A stretch of 64,000 nt of DNA, from positions 82,574,748 to 82,638,747 of the forward strand of contig CM056742.1 in the NCBI GenBank assembly GCA_029851415.1, in the 5' to 3' direction. Under the pieces are notes generated by a model. The model worked only from the letters and a program-made list of their open reading frames with translations. It had not been told where the DNA came from and did not search any database. Source of the DNA: Eretmocerus hayati (taxonomy: Eukaryota; Arthropoda; Insecta; Hymenoptera; Aphelinidae). Of the stretch, positions 21,703 to 32,367 are shown in pieces. The first letter of the stretch is position 1, and every line of letters starts with the position of its first letter. The translations under genes were made by a program, and so were the position numbers.

Positions 21703-22509
21703 TTTTTTTTTTTTTTTTTTCTAAGTGGAATATAAGGAAAAATCTGATGACAGGCTATCCCTAATGGATCTCCCACCGGCAGACCATAAGCGCTTCCATT
21801 TTGCTCACCCGGTAAATCGGATGAGCATGAATCCAACGCCCGTGTGCCCTGGGGGCTAAAACCTTCTGCTCTCAGCCCTACGATGTTGGCAAGCCATCAT
21901 TGCAGAACTGGGGGCAGCTAACCACTATCTAACCAACCCACCCCGGAACCGCGTTAGCATTACTTCAGGGTGGGAGGCGTATCGCGCGCCATGAGGCGTC
22001 CCTCTTCGGAGTGTCCGCTCTTCTGTCTTCTCTCTTCGTCGTCAATGATCACTCTTCAAGTCGTCGTTGTTCGCTATGCAGCGCCCCTTGCTTGACGCTG
22101 CAATGCCCGTTCTCGCTCTTCTTTTCGGATGATCGCCGTCTTGATATAGGCGGCAATCTTATCCCATGTCTCTTTGTTACGGAGCATGAACGGCAATAGA
22201 TTCTCAGGGGTGATCTGATTTCCAAGCCAGTTCACGAGCTCCGCTCTCTCCGTAGCTGTGTTCATGCAATGGAAGAGTGCATGCTCCGCATCGTCCCAGT
22301 CTGCCGCACACATCTGAAAGACCGGGGTCTCCCTCTTCTGGAACCGCTCCAGGTACTCTCCGGAACAGCCATGCCCACTAAAAGCTTGCGTCAGCCAGTA
22401 ATCCAGCTCTCCGTGAGCTCGATCGATCCACCTGGCTATGTTGGGGATCAGCCTTTGCGTCCACTTCCCTTTCGTTGAGCTCTCCCACTCTTTTTGCCAC
22501 TCTTCAACG
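21700..22509 (-). mobile_element. R1-clade copy 3, 5'-truncated
   Basis: T run from 21,700, 3' UTR, and ORF2 C-terminal codons from 22,074 to the joint at CAACG/ATCTATC (22,509). Both flanks are (ATCT)n, so the duplication length cannot be read. It shares its truncation point with copies 5 and 6, pointing to later duplication. Confidence 0.88.
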
Positions 22510-23724
22510 ATCTATCTATCTATCTATCTATCTATTTATCTATCTCTTTCTATATATCCTCCACTTTCTCATATTTTATGTGATGAATGTATCCGTGAAG
22601 AACTCTCTTGTCTGCGGACAACTAAGATACAGCGATCAATCGATCGATCAATCAATCAACCAATCAATCTCTCTCTTTCTCTCTCTCTTTCTTTTATGTA
22701 AGCACATATGACTTGTGTAATCGGATTTTCGTCTACACACGAATAAAGCACATGTACCTATCTATCTATCTATCTATCTATCTCTTTCATATATCCTCCA
22801 CTCTCTCATATTTTATGTGATGAATGTATCCGTAAAGAACTCTCTTGTCTGCGGACAACTAAGATACAGCGATCAATCGATCGATCAATCAATCAACCAA
22901 TCAATCTCTCTCTTTCTCTCTCTCTTTCTTTTATGTAAGCACATATGACTTGTGTAATCGGATTTCCGTCAACGGACGAATGAAGCACATTTACCTATCT
23001 ATCTATCTATCTATCTCTTTCTATATATCCTCCACTTTCTCATATTTTATGTGATAAATGTATCCGTAAAGAACTCTCTTGTCTGCGGACAACTAAGATA
23101 CAGCGATTAATCGATCGATCAATCAATCAACCAATCAATCAACCAATCAATCTCTCTCTTCCTCTCTCTCTTTCTTTTATGTAAGCACATATGACTTGTG
23201 TAATCGGATTTTCACCTACGGACGAATAAAGCACATGTACCTGTCTATCTATCTATCTATCTATCTCTTTCTATATATCCTCCACTCTCTCATATTTTAT
23301 GTGATGAATGTATCCGTAAAGAACTCTCTTGTCTGCGGACAACTAAGATACAGCGATCAATCGATCGATCAATCAATCAACCAATCAATCTATCTCTTTC
23401 TCTCTCTCTTTCTTTATGTAAGCACATATGACATATGTAATCGGATTTTCGTCTACGGACGAATAAAGCACATGTACCTATCTATCTATCTATCTATCTC
23501 TTTCTATATATTCTCCATTTTCTCATATTTTATGTGATAAATGTATCCGCAAAGAACTCTCTTGTCTGCGGACAACTAAGATACAGCGATCAATCGATCA
23601 ATCAATCAATCAACCAATCAATCTCTCTCTTTCTTTCTCTCTTTCTTTTATGTAAGCACATATGACTTGTGTAATCGGATTCTCGTCTACGGACGAATAA
23701 AGCACATGTACCTATCTATCTATC
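22510..23724 (+). repeat. 239-bp satellite B, segment 3 (about 5 monomers)
   Basis: The monomer with the variant CTACACACGAATAAAG (near 22,735), followed by one with TTTCCGTCAACGGACG (near 22,965), matches the same ordered pair near 32,599 and 32,830. A block of this array was therefore duplicated. It ends with ACCTATCTATCTATC against the poly(A) end of the full-length copy. Confidence 0.92.
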
Positions 23725-23811
23725 TTTTTTTTTTTTTTTTTTTTTTAAGTGGAATATAAGGAAAAATCTGATGACAGGCTATCCCTAATGGATCTCCCAC
23801 CGGCAGACCAT

Positions 23812-23869
23812 GAGCGCTTTCATTTTGCTCACCCGGTAAACCGGATGAGCATGAATCCAACGCCCGTGT
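23812..23869 (-). other. 3' UTR motif shared with the element's 5' end
   Basis: About 58 bp with the core CGGT..ACCGGATGAGCATGAATCC, closely similar and in the same orientation to 29,598-29,656 at the element's 5' terminus. It contains a short self-complementary CCGGTTTACCGG. It is present in the 3' UTR of all copies. Confidence 0.75.
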
Positions 23870-24097
23870 GCCCTGGGGGCTAAAACCTTCTGCTCTCAGC
23901 CCTACGATGTTGGCAAGCCATCATTGCAGAACTGGGGGCAGCTAACCACTATCTAACCAACCCACCCCGGAACCGCGTTAGCATTACTTCAGGGTGGGAG
24001 GCGTATCGCGCGCCAAGGGGCGTTCCTCTTTGGTGTGTCCGCTCTCCTGTCTTCTCTCTTCGTCGTGCTTGTTCACTCTTCAAGTCGTCGTTGTTCG

Positions 24098-27000
24098 CTA
24101 TACAGCGCCCCTTGCTTGGCGCTGCAATGCCCGTTCTCGCTCTTCTTTTCGGGTGATCGCCGTCTTGATATAGGCGGCAATCTTATCCCACGTCTCTTTG
24201 CTGCGGAGCATGGACGGCACTAGGGTCTCAGGGGTGATCTGATTCCCAAGCCAGTCCACGAGTTCCGCTCTCTCCATCGCTGTGTTCACGCACTGGAAGA
24301 GTGCATGCTCCGCATCGTCCCAGTCTGCCTCACACATCTGACAGACCGAGGTCTCCCTCTTCTGGAACCGCTCTAGGTACTCCCCGAAGCAGCCATGACC
24401 ACTGAGCGCCTGCGTCAGCCAATAATCTAACTCTCCGTGAGCTCGATCGATCCACCTGGCTATGTTGGGGATCAATCTTCGCGTCCACTTCCCTTTCGTT
24501 GAGCTATCCCATTCTTTCTGCCACTCTTCGACAGTTCCCCCCCTTTCGACATCTCGAATGAGGGCCTTCCGGGTGGGGTTTAGTACTACTCCATCGTTCT
24601 TGAGAGTCTCTTGGCGTTCCCATACACGCACCCTTTCGGCTACAAGTAGTCGAATAGGTGGAGTACCTGCTAGTACACAGGCTGCGTGGTCGGACACCGT
24701 GCAGTAAGCGCTGATCGTCCGGAGCGCGGAACGTCGCTGGACTGGGCCTAGCTTCGCGTCGATCACAGACCCTCTAGCTACACGTCCCCAAATTGGTGCA
24801 CCGTACAGCATGATGGAATAGCTCACGGTGCTAAGTAAAGATCTCCTGTTTGGCTTGGGGCCGCCAATGTTTGGCATGAGCCGTTGAAGGGCGCAACCAG
24901 CCCTGTCCGCCTTCAGCGCTGCTTCCCTAACTTGGGCCTTGTAGCTCCATCGGTCGTCAAACCAAACCCCAAGATACTTGAGTTCCCTCTTGAGTGGGAT
25001 CTCGTACCCGTTGATGGAGAACACGGGGGTTTCGAAACTCCTCCTCTTGGTGACTAGCATTGCTTCGCACTTGTGCTCGGCAAGCTCCAGCCCGTTCTCA
25101 GGGAACCACTGACCAATGCGGTAAAGAGCTTCATTGGCCGCACACTCCACTTGCCACGCGGTTTCGGCGACCACGACTAATGCCGCATCGTCCGCGAAGC
25201 CAATAAGTTCCGCCCCATCTGGCATGCTCATGTTCAGGAACTCGTCGTATTGCGTGTTCCATTCAAACGGTCCTGACACGGATCCCTGAGCTATCCCTGC
25301 AGAGAGTTCCAACTCAACCCTTCCCTCATCGGTGTCGCACACCAGGACTCTGTCGCGCAGTCCATCGCTGATGACTGCGAGCAGGTAAGGGGGTACTCTT
25401 CCATCTAGGGACCTATAGATCCGTTCCCAACTTGCCGTGTTGAAGGCATTCTTCACATCCAGGCATATTATGGCACAGAACCCTCCACCTGGTTGGGGAG
25501 CCATTGTATGCGCTCTGTGAACTCTGTCTTGCACGCTCTCTATTGCGTGCATCGTACTGCGCCCCTTACGGAAGCCAAACTGCATCGGGGACATACCTCC
25601 GCTACGCTCATACTCTTCCTCCGCCCGGTTCAGGATCATGCGGTCATACATCTTGCCGATGTTGTCCAGCATATTGAGTGGCCGATTCGATGATGGTTCC
25701 GCTGGTTCCCCACCCTTCCCCTTGGGTATAAGCACTAGCTTCTGCCGTTTCCACACTTTCGGGAACATTCCCGCGAGAAGACACTTGTTGAACAGCTTCA
25801 GTAGCAGGCTGGGCTGCTCTCGGACCACTATTTTCAAGGCCTCATTTGGGATACCGTCCAGCCCCGGGGCCTTACCATTCGCTAATCTCTTAGCGGCTCG
25901 TCTCAGCTCTTCTTCGGTAAAGAGGGGGATCGGCTCGGAGATTAGCCCAGGGAATGTGAGTCTGGGCTCACCTCTCGGGTAGAGTGCCCTGGCTATCCGT
26001 AGGACTGCCTCTTTGTCGGTTGGCGCTGTTGGTCCATCTCTCGTGCGCAGCCGGCTCATGACTACCCGGTACGGTGTCCCCCACGGATCGCGATCGACCA
26101 TGCTGCAGAGCTCCGCCCAGCACCTTCGTTTGCTGCGACGAATGGCATCCCGTAGGAGTTTCTTCGTCTCTTTGTAGGCCGCTTCGTCTGCTTCCGCTGA
26201 TGGACGTCCGCGTTTGCGCGCTCGCTTCGCTCGTCTCCTCTTAGCGTTTGCGTTGCGGCGAAGGTCTCGGATTTCATCGTTCCACCAGTATGCTTGCCTC
26301 TTCTGGAACCGGGGTTGCTTCCTCCTCGGCATGGAGGCGTCGCAAGCTCGGGTGATGGACCGGATGACACTCGTTACCGTCTCTTCCGGCGAGAGCTCTT
26401 GTCCGGGGTCCTCTGCTTTCAGGATTGCTTCTTTGAAGCTTTCCTCGTCAAGTTTACGGACTTGCCATCCCTCGATTTGCCGTGCTATGCCCGCGTCTCG
26501 GCCACAGTCTATCCTGAAGAAGATATGACGGTGGTCGCTGAGCGTTTCCGAGTCTAGGACCTGCCACTTCGTGACTCGTCTCATGAGAGGCGGGCTAACG
26601 AACGTTAAGTCGAGCACAGAGGATGATGCCCCCCTATGCCATGTCGCCTTTCCTACCTCATTGAGGCAAACCAGGTCCAGTTGGGCCATGGTCGTTTCCA
26701 GCGCGTTGCCTCTTTCATCCTCTGGCCCCCCACTCCAGGCTGGAGCCTTGGAGTTGAAATCCCCTGCTACTATCGCGAGACCTCTCCACTGCCTCAGACT
26801 ATCCTCGAGTTCTCGCAAGTCCCGGAGGAAGTCATTCATCGGTGCGTTCGGTGAGTAGTAGCAACTATACACCGCAATATCCCCGATGACTCTTCGGGCG
26901 AAGCCCGTCCCTTCGGTCGGCTTTTTTGTCTCTTTGAGAGTCTTGTTCCAGACTTGGATGGCTGCTCCCCTCTCAAGATCTTCCGTGGTTCTCGGTCGCT

Positions 27001-27121
27001 CTTTTCGGAGGTACTGCTCGGAGATTATGAGGACGTCTACTCCCAGTCTTGAGGCCTCTGCCTCGAGTAGGCTGTGAGCATCGTTGCTCCTGCGAAGATT
27101 CGCTTGCAGAAAGCTAGCCAT
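24098..27121 (-). CDS. R1-clade ORF2: AP endonuclease + reverse transcriptase
   Basis: 1,007 residues, complete. An APE-type endonuclease spans residues 1-225 with the expected catalytic positions: N8 in LQANL, E35 in ISEQY, D121/N123 in AGDFNSKAPAW, D196/H197 in SDHR. The reverse transcriptase lies at about 400-720: LVLIPKGKGG, first Asp in CLDVKNAF (D555), AQGSVSGP, and FADD (642-645). A C-terminal CCHC knuckle (CX2CX8HX4C, CQMCEADWDDAEHALFQC) follows, as usual for R1-clade proteins. The enzyme nicks target DNA and copies its own RNA from the nick. All key residues are present, so this copy could be active. It overlaps ORF1 by 8 nt. Confidence 0.95.
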   Translation of the reverse strand: MASFLQANLRRSNDAHSLLEAEASRLGVDVLIISEQYLRKERPRTTEDLERGAAIQVWNKTLKETKKPTEGTGFARRVIGDIAVYSCYYSPNAPMNDFLRDLRELEDSLRQWRGLAIVAGDFNSKAPAWSGGPEDERGNALETTMAQLDLVCLNEVGKATWHRGASSSVLDLTFVSPPLMRRVTKWQVLDSETLSDHRHIFFRIDCGRDAGIARQIEGWQVRKLDEESFKEAILKAEDPGQELSPEETVTSVIRSITRACDASMPRRKQPRFQKRQAYWWNDEIRDLRRNANAKRRRAKRARKRGRPSAEADEAAYKETKKLLRDAIRRSKRRCWAELCSMVDRDPWGTPYRVVMSRLRTRDGPTAPTDKEAVLRIARALYPRGEPRLTFPGLISEPIPLFTEEELRRAAKRLANGKAPGLDGIPNEALKIVVREQPSLLLKLFNKCLLAGMFPKVWKRQKLVLIPKGKGGEPAEPSSNRPLNMLDNIGKMYDRMILNRAEEEYERSGGMSPMQFGFRKGRSTMHAIESVQDRVHRAHTMAPQPGGGFCAIICLDVKNAFNTASWERIYRSLDGRVPPYLLAVISDGLRDRVLVCDTDEGRVELELSAGIAQGSVSGPFEWNTQYDEFLNMSMPDGAELIGFADDAALVVVAETAWQVECAANEALYRIGQWFPENGLELAEHKCEAMLVTKRRSFETPVFSINGYEIPLKRELKYLGVWFDDRWSYKAQVREAALKADRAGCALQRLMPNIGGPKPNRRSLLSTVSYSIMLYGAPIWGRVARGSVIDAKLGPVQRRSALRTISAYCTVSDHAACVLAGTPPIRLLVAERVRVWERQETLKNDGVVLNPTRKALIRDVERGGTVEEWQKEWDSSTKGKWTRRLIPNIARWIDRAHGELDYWLTQALSGHGCFGEYLERFQKRETSVCQMCEADWDDAEHALFQCVNTAMERAELVDWLGNQITPETLVPSMLRSKETWDKIAAYIKTAITRKEERERALQRQARGAV

Positions 27122-28673
27122 CGTTATGCCTCTTCCGACCCTTCCATACTGCTCGCGCCTGCTGGTAGGCCTTGCAGCACTGCGTGCCCGACCTGTGCTT
27201 GTGATCCTCTGAGAGGGCCTCGCAGCTCAGACATTTCTGCTCTCCGGTTTCACATGCCGCTGCTATGTGTCCTTCTTCCCCGCAGTTGAAGCAACGTTTT
27301 GCCCTTCTCACCTGTGGCTTGTCGCACTTCGCGGATAAATGCCCGTATTGCAGGCAGTTGTAGCATCTCGGGATTCCGCCTTTTTCCCGGATCCGCGCGT
27401 TAACGAAGTCTACACGGACTTTCCCTTTTGCCAACACTCCTTTAGCGAGCCCCTCTGGCAGTGTGATCACCGCGACCTGGGTACCCCTATATCCTGGGCG
27501 GATGGTCCTAGCCGTGATGCTACCCGTATGCTCTGCACCGAGTTCTTTCACAAATGCCTCCTTGACTTCTTGGAGTGTACTGACGTCATCTAGGTCAAGC
27601 ACTTCCAGCGTGACCGTTGGGGAGAGACGTCGTACCACCCCCGCGTCCTCGATGACCGTCTTGAGGGCATCCTCAACGGCTTCCGCTTCTACCCCCTTCT
27701 CGAGCTCTATCAGGAGATGTCCCTCCCTTGACTTTCGGAGTTTGGAGACTTTAGTAGCTACCTGCTTCGCTTCTTCTCCTTGCTTCACTTTCCTGACCAT
27801 GTCTGCGTAGGACAAGCCATCTTCTTTCACTTCTATGAGAATAGCGTCAGGTCTGATTCTCCTCCTGTTTCCTCTGTTTTTCTTCTTTCTCTTCTTCTTC
27901 GTCTCCACTCTTCTTTGCGTGTTGGCACCCTGCTCATTCTTCCTCCAGCCCTTGTTACGCTCTACTGTTTGCCATCTTGACTCATCGTCCCACGGCTGGC
28001 TGCTTTCTGTGCAGGTTGACGCTGGTGTGCCCGGCGTGAGTAGGGTTTTCTTGCCCACTCCTGCTCCCAACCCCCCGAAGTTAAGCTGCGCCGGCCTAAG
28101 GGCTGCTCTTTTCACTCTCTTGTTGTCCATTTCTTGCTCTCGATTCATGGGGCTTGTGCGGCCCCTTTTCTGTTGGCTCCCCTGTCCAACTCTTTGCGAG
28201 GACACAGTGGAGTTCCATATGGCTGTCGAGGCTGTTGCCCCAGTGGCATCCTTGGCCTCCAACTCCAAAGTGGAGCTGATTACCTCCCTCATCTTCGAAG
28301 CTCTTGCCCTGGCAGTTTCCAGCCCATCGCGTAGGCTGCTGGCCTTCAGGACGAGCTTCTTGGTCGACTTTTTTGCCGTCGCGTGCTCGTTGACTTCCTT
28401 TGTGATGTCATCGAGGACTTTCAGGATCTTCCCCATGAGATCTTCCTCTCTCGAATGGGCCTCTTTGAACTTATCCCAACTTGTTTTGAGGTCAGGAGTG
28501 TCAGTTCTGCCTGACTTCTGTTGGCTGGCGCCCTGCGTGTTGTTGCCGCCAGTCTCCATCGTTTCCACATCAGCTCGCCCTTTGCTCGATGTTGCTGATG
28601 TTTGTGTTTGGGCGGGACACCCAGTTGGCAGTGTCGCTCCGAAATCGTCCAAATTCGTTCTTGATTCTGCCAT
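27114..28673 (-). CDS. R1-clade ORF1: Gag-like nucleic-acid binding protein
   Basis: 519 residues. The N-terminal 200 are polar with a predicted coiled-coil stretch (about 60-145). A strongly basic block (KKKRKKKNRGNRRR, about 260-275) could be a nuclear localisation or RNA-binding signal. Around 275-430 is a globular part typical of R1 Gag proteins. Then come two canonical CX2CX4HX4C zinc knuckles (CYNCLQYGHLSAKC and CFNCGEEGHIAAAC) and a third, altered C/H cluster beginning CLSC. The protein is expected to coat element RNA. The stop TAG lies inside the sequence ATGGCTAG, which also starts ORF2, suggesting coupled translation. The start is the first ATG after the long 5' UTR. Confidence 0.93.
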   Translation of the reverse strand: MAESRTNLDDFGATLPTGCPAQTQTSATSSKGRADVETMETGGNNTQGASQQKSGRTDTPDLKTSWDKFKEAHSREEDLMGKILKVLDDITKEVNEHATAKKSTKKLVLKASSLRDGLETARARASKMREVISSTLELEAKDATGATASTAIWNSTVSSQRVGQGSQQKRGRTSPMNREQEMDNKRVKRAALRPAQLNFGGLGAGVGKKTLLTPGTPASTCTESSQPWDDESRWQTVERNKGWRKNEQGANTQRRVETKKKRKKKNRGNRRRIRPDAILIEVKEDGLSYADMVRKVKQGEEAKQVATKVSKLRKSREGHLLIELEKGVEAEAVEDALKTVIEDAGVVRRLSPTVTLEVLDLDDVSTLQEVKEAFVKELGAEHTGSITARTIRPGYRGTQVAVITLPEGLAKGVLAKGKVRVDFVNARIREKGGIPRCYNCLQYGHLSAKCDKPQVRRAKRCFNCGEEGHIAAACETGEQKCLSCEALSEDHKHRSGTQCCKAYQQARAVWKGRKRHNDG

Positions 28674-29661
28674 TTTAAAATTTTTTTTTGTTCCCCCTCG
28701 ACTTACTGTGTGCCTTTGTTTGTGTTAGTGGTCCCACCTACTCGCGCCCACCGGTGCCGGTATCCTGTTCCTGAATCCCCCCGCTTACCGTCCGCGCCTA
28801 CAGTCCGGTGGCCTCAGATGACGTTCCAACCCCCGCACCCTGCAGCATGGTCCCATCCGGTCACCAACCGGCACTACTACAGGAGCGGGATTTGGGGTTC
28901 CCCCCTACCGTTGTGCGGGACTGCCTCCCCTCGTGGTTAGCGTGGGGTTCGGGTCCCCCTACTACCGGCGGCCCAGGAGCGATCACTGGTTTTAACGCGG
29001 TACCCTCCAGAGTGGGCGCGGAGACGGCAGTGAAGGGATCCCCTCCCAGGGACCGTTGCACCAGTGGCGTGAGTAGTGCGCTGTGTGTGTGGTGTATGTG
29101 TATTGTCAGCCTCATCCCTCGTTTCCACCCGAGTCCTAACTCTTCACCATGCCCGCTGGTTCCGTGGTAGCATTCCCTAGTTCGGCCGGTCGCTATCCCC
29201 ATGAGGGCTCTTGTGTTTCCTTGGGGGAGCCCGTGTTATCACTCATCGAGAGATCACCCGACTTGATTCAGGCCCTCGCATCACTCTTGTGACTCGATGC
29301 ATATACGGTAGAGATACCCTGTATCGACAAGGTCACCGCGTTGCTTCTCACCAACTTACGGTCTGCCCCTCCGTACCAGCAAGGCAGTCGATGGTCGGCT
29401 CCGAATGTCTGCGCGGGTTCGCCTATTGCGTCAGTGTGGTGTTGTATTGTGTATCTGTAGACTCCTTGTCCGCGCTCGCTTATTCTACATATTCGCGAGT
29501 AACCAGAGGGGTTGAGGTTCGTAGCGAGCCCCAGCTACTCTGGCCGTTCCACTATCCGCACCCCGTGGACGCGCCCTGTAGCATGGAGGATGCAGTTTAA
29601 GCGCTTCTTCATGACCACTCGGTGAACCGAATGAGCATGAATCCGTCGCTCGTGAGCAGGG
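28674..29661 (-). other. 5' UTR of the full-length R1-clade element
   Basis: About 988 bp, GC-rich and without long credible ORFs on the element's coding strand. The first 60 bases contain the motif also found in the 3' UTR. R1-type elements usually carry an internal promoter here, but no specific promoter motif was identified. Confidence 0.7.
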
Positions 29662-29663
29662 AC

Positions 29664-29701
<38 letters not shown>

Positions 29702-29914
29702 CTTTCTATATATCCTCCACTTTCTCATATTTTATGTGATAAATGTATCCGTGAAGAACTCTCTTGTCTGCGGACAACTAAGACACAGCGATCAATCGAT
29801 CGATCGATCAATCAACCAATCAATCTCTCTCTTTCTCTCTCTCTTTCTTTCATGTAAGCACATATGACTTGTGTAATCGGATTTTCGTCTACGGACGAAT
29901 AAAGCACATGTACC
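29662..29914 (+). repeat. 239-bp satellite B, segment 4 (one monomer)
   Basis: Begins with the target duplication of copy 4. Its variants (CCGTGAAGAACTC, AAGACACAGC, TTTCTTTCATGTAAG) match the monomer at about 33,113-33,340. Confidence 0.9.
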
Positions 29915-30722
29915 TTTTTTTTTTTTTTTTTTTTTAAGTGGAATATAAGGAAAAATCTGATGACAGGCTATCCCTAATGGATCTCCCACCGGCAGACCAT
30001 AAGCGCTTTCATTTTGCTCACCCGGTGAACCGGATGAGCATGAATCCAACGCCCGTGTGCCCTGGGGGCTAAAACCTTCTGCTCTCAGCCCTACGATGTT
30101 GGCAAGCCATCATTGCAGAACTGGGGGCAGCTAACCACTATCTAACCAACCCACCCCGGAACCGCGTTAGCATTACTTCAGGGTGGGAGGCGTATCGCGC
30201 GCCATGAGGCGTCCCTCTTCGGTGTGTCCGCTCTTCTGTCTTCTCTCTTCGTCGTCGATGATCACTCTTCAAGTCGTCGTTGTTCGCTATGCAGCGCCCC
30301 TTGCTTGACGCTGCAATGCCCGTTCTCGCTCTTCTTTTCGGGTGATCGCCGTCTTGATATAGGCGGCAATCTTATCCCATGTCTCTTTGTTACGGAGCAT
30401 GAACGGCAATAGATTCTCAGGGGTGATCTGATTTCCAAGCCAGTTCACGAGCTCCGCTCTCTCCGTAGCCGTGTTCATGCAATGGAAGAGTGCATGCTCC
30501 GCATCGTCGCAGTCTGCCGCACACATCTGAAAGACCGGGGTCTCCCTCTTCTGGAACCGCTCCAGGTACTCTCCGAAGCAGCCATGCCCACTAAAAGCTT
30601 GCGTCAGCCAGTAATCCAGCTCTCCGTGAGCTCGATCGATCCACCTGGCTATGTTGGGGATCAGCCTTCGCGTCCACTTCCCTTTCGTTGAGCTCTCCCA
30701 CTCTTTTTGCCACTCTTCAACG
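29915..30722 (-). mobile_element. R1-clade copy 5, 5'-truncated
   Basis: T run from 29,915, 3' UTR, and ORF2 C-terminal codons from 30,287 to the joint CAACG/ATCTATC at 30,722. The 3' flank is CACATGTACC but the 5' flank is ATCTATCTATC, so the two flanks do not form a target duplication. This is expected if the copy arose by recombination rather than insertion. It carries a Cys for Trp change (DCDDAEH) in the CCHC motif, shared only with copy 6. Confidence 0.88.
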
Positions 30723-30733
30723 ATCTATCTATC

Positions 30734-31541
30734 TTTTTTTTTTTTTTTTTTTTTAAGTGGAATATAAGGAAAAATCTGATGACAGGCTATCTCTAATGGA
30801 TCTCCCACCGGCAGACCATAAGCGCTTTCATTTTGCTCACCCGGTGAACCGGATGAGCATGAATCCAACGCCCGTGTGCCCTGGGGGCTAAAACCTTCTG
30901 CTCTCAGCCCTACGATGTTGGCAAGCCATCATTGCAGAACTGGGGGCAGCTAACCACTATCTAACCAACCCACCCCGGAACCGCGTTAGCATTACTTCAG
31001 GGTGGGAGGCGTATCGCGCGCCATGAGGCGTCCCTCTTCGGTGTGTCCGCTCTTCTGTCTTCTCTCTTCGTCGTCGATGATCACTCTTCAAGTCGTCGTT
31101 GTTCGCTATGCAGCGCCCCTTGCTTGACGCTGCAATGCCCGTTCTCGCTCTTCTTTTCGGGTGATCGCCGTCTTGATATAGGCGGCAATCTTATCCCATG
31201 TCTCTTTGTTACGGAGCATGAACGGCAATAGATTCTCAGGGGTGATCTGATTTCCAAGCCAGTTCACGAGCTCCGCTCTCTCCGTAGCCGTGTTCATGCA
31301 ATGGAAGAGTGCATGCTCCGCATCGTCGCAGTCTGCCGCACACATCTGAAAGACCGGGGTCTCCCTCTTCTGGAACCGCTCCAGGTACTCTCCGAAGCAG
31401 CCATGCCCACTAAAAGCTTGCGTCAGCCAGTAATCCAGCTCTCCGTGAGCTCGATCGATCCACCTGGCTATGTTGGGGATCAGCCTTCGCGTCCACTTCC
31501 CTTTCGTTGAGCTCTCCCACTCTTTTTGCCACTCTTCAACG
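30734..31541 (-). mobile_element. R1-clade copy 6, tandem duplicate of copy 5
   Basis: Displaced exactly 819 bp from copy 5, with the same truncation joint, the same DCDDAEH change and almost no other differences. It is separated from copy 5 only by ATCTATCTATC. Confidence 0.9.
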
Positions 31542-31552
31542 ATCTATCTATC

Positions 31553-32362
31553 TTTTTTTTTTTTTTTTTTTTTTTAAGTGGAATATAAGGAAAAATCTGA
31601 TGACAGGCTATCCCTAATGGATCTCCCACCGGCAGACCATGAGCGCTTTCATTTTGCTCACCCGGTAAACCGGATGAGCATGAATCCAACGCCCGTGTGC
31701 CCTGGGGGCTAAAACCTTCTGCTCTCAGCCCTACGATGTTGGCAAGCCATCATTGCAGAACTGGGGGCAGCTAACCACTATCTAACCAACCCACCCCGGA
31801 ACCGCGTTAGCATTACTTCAGGGTGGGAGGCGTATCGCGCGCCAAGGGGCGTTCCTCTTTGGTGTGACCGCTCTCCTGTCTTCTCTCTTCGTCGTCCTTG
31901 TTCACTCTTCAAGTCGTCGTTGTTCGCTATACAGCGCCCCTTGCTTGGCGCTGCAATGCCCGTTCTCGCTCTTCTTTTCGGGTGATCGCCGTCTTGATAT
32001 AGGCGGCAATCTTATCCCACGTCTCTTTGCTGCGGAGCATGGACGGCACTAGGGTCTCAGGGGTGATCTGATTCCCAAGCCAGTCCACGAGTTCCGCTCT
32101 CTCCATCGCTGTGTTCACGCACTGGAAGAGTGCATGCTCCGCATCGTCCCAGTCTGCCTCACACATCTGACAGACCGAGGTCTCCCTCTTCTGGAACCGC
32201 TCTAGGTACTCCCCGAAGCAGCCATGACCACTGAGCGCCTGCGTCAGCCAATAATCTAACTCTCCGTGAGCTCGATCGATCCACCTGGCTATGTTGGGGA
32301 TCAATCTTCGCGTCCACTTCCCTTTCGTTGAGCTATCCCATTCTTTCTGCCACTCTTCGACA
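31553..32362 (-). mobile_element. R1-clade copy 7, nested at the end of copy 6
   Basis: Belongs to the same subfamily as the full-length copy 4. The duplication CAACGATCTATCTATC (31,537-31,552 and 32,363-32,378) includes CAACG, the last bases of copy 6, so copy 7 inserted after copy 6 was in place. Its ORF2 fragment is open for 125 codons (31,927-32,304 and on to the joint). Confidence 0.9.
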
Positions 32363-32367
32363 CAACG

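Larger units (their letters stand above)
23725..29661 (-). mobile_element. Full-length R1-clade non-LTR retrotransposon (copy 4)
   Basis: About 5.9 kb: 5' UTR of about 990 bp (29,661-28,674), ORF1 (28,673-27,114), ORF2 (27,121-24,098), 3' UTR of about 350 bp, and an A tail of about 22 (23,746-23,725). The target duplication ACCTATCTATCTATC lies at 23,710-23,724 and 29,662-29,676; its ACC start is outside the microsatellite, so it is informative. Both ORFs are free of stops and frameshifts. The R1 clade is known for sequence-specific targets (rDNA, telomeric repeats, microsatellites); here every copy sits at the same satellite B site. Copies 4 and 7 share diagnostic bases that separate them from copies 1, 2, 3, 5 and 6. 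Confidence 0.93.

Noticed and set aside
27835..28728. 297-codon plus-strand ORF
   Set aside because: Antisense shadow of R1-clade ORF1; Phe/Ser/Leu-rich with no domain.
28674..29661. Self-cleaving ribozyme at the 5' end of the R1-clade element
   Set aside because: Looked for an HDV-like arrangement at the element start; the conserved core was not evident by eye. A structural search (HDV-like descriptor) would decide.
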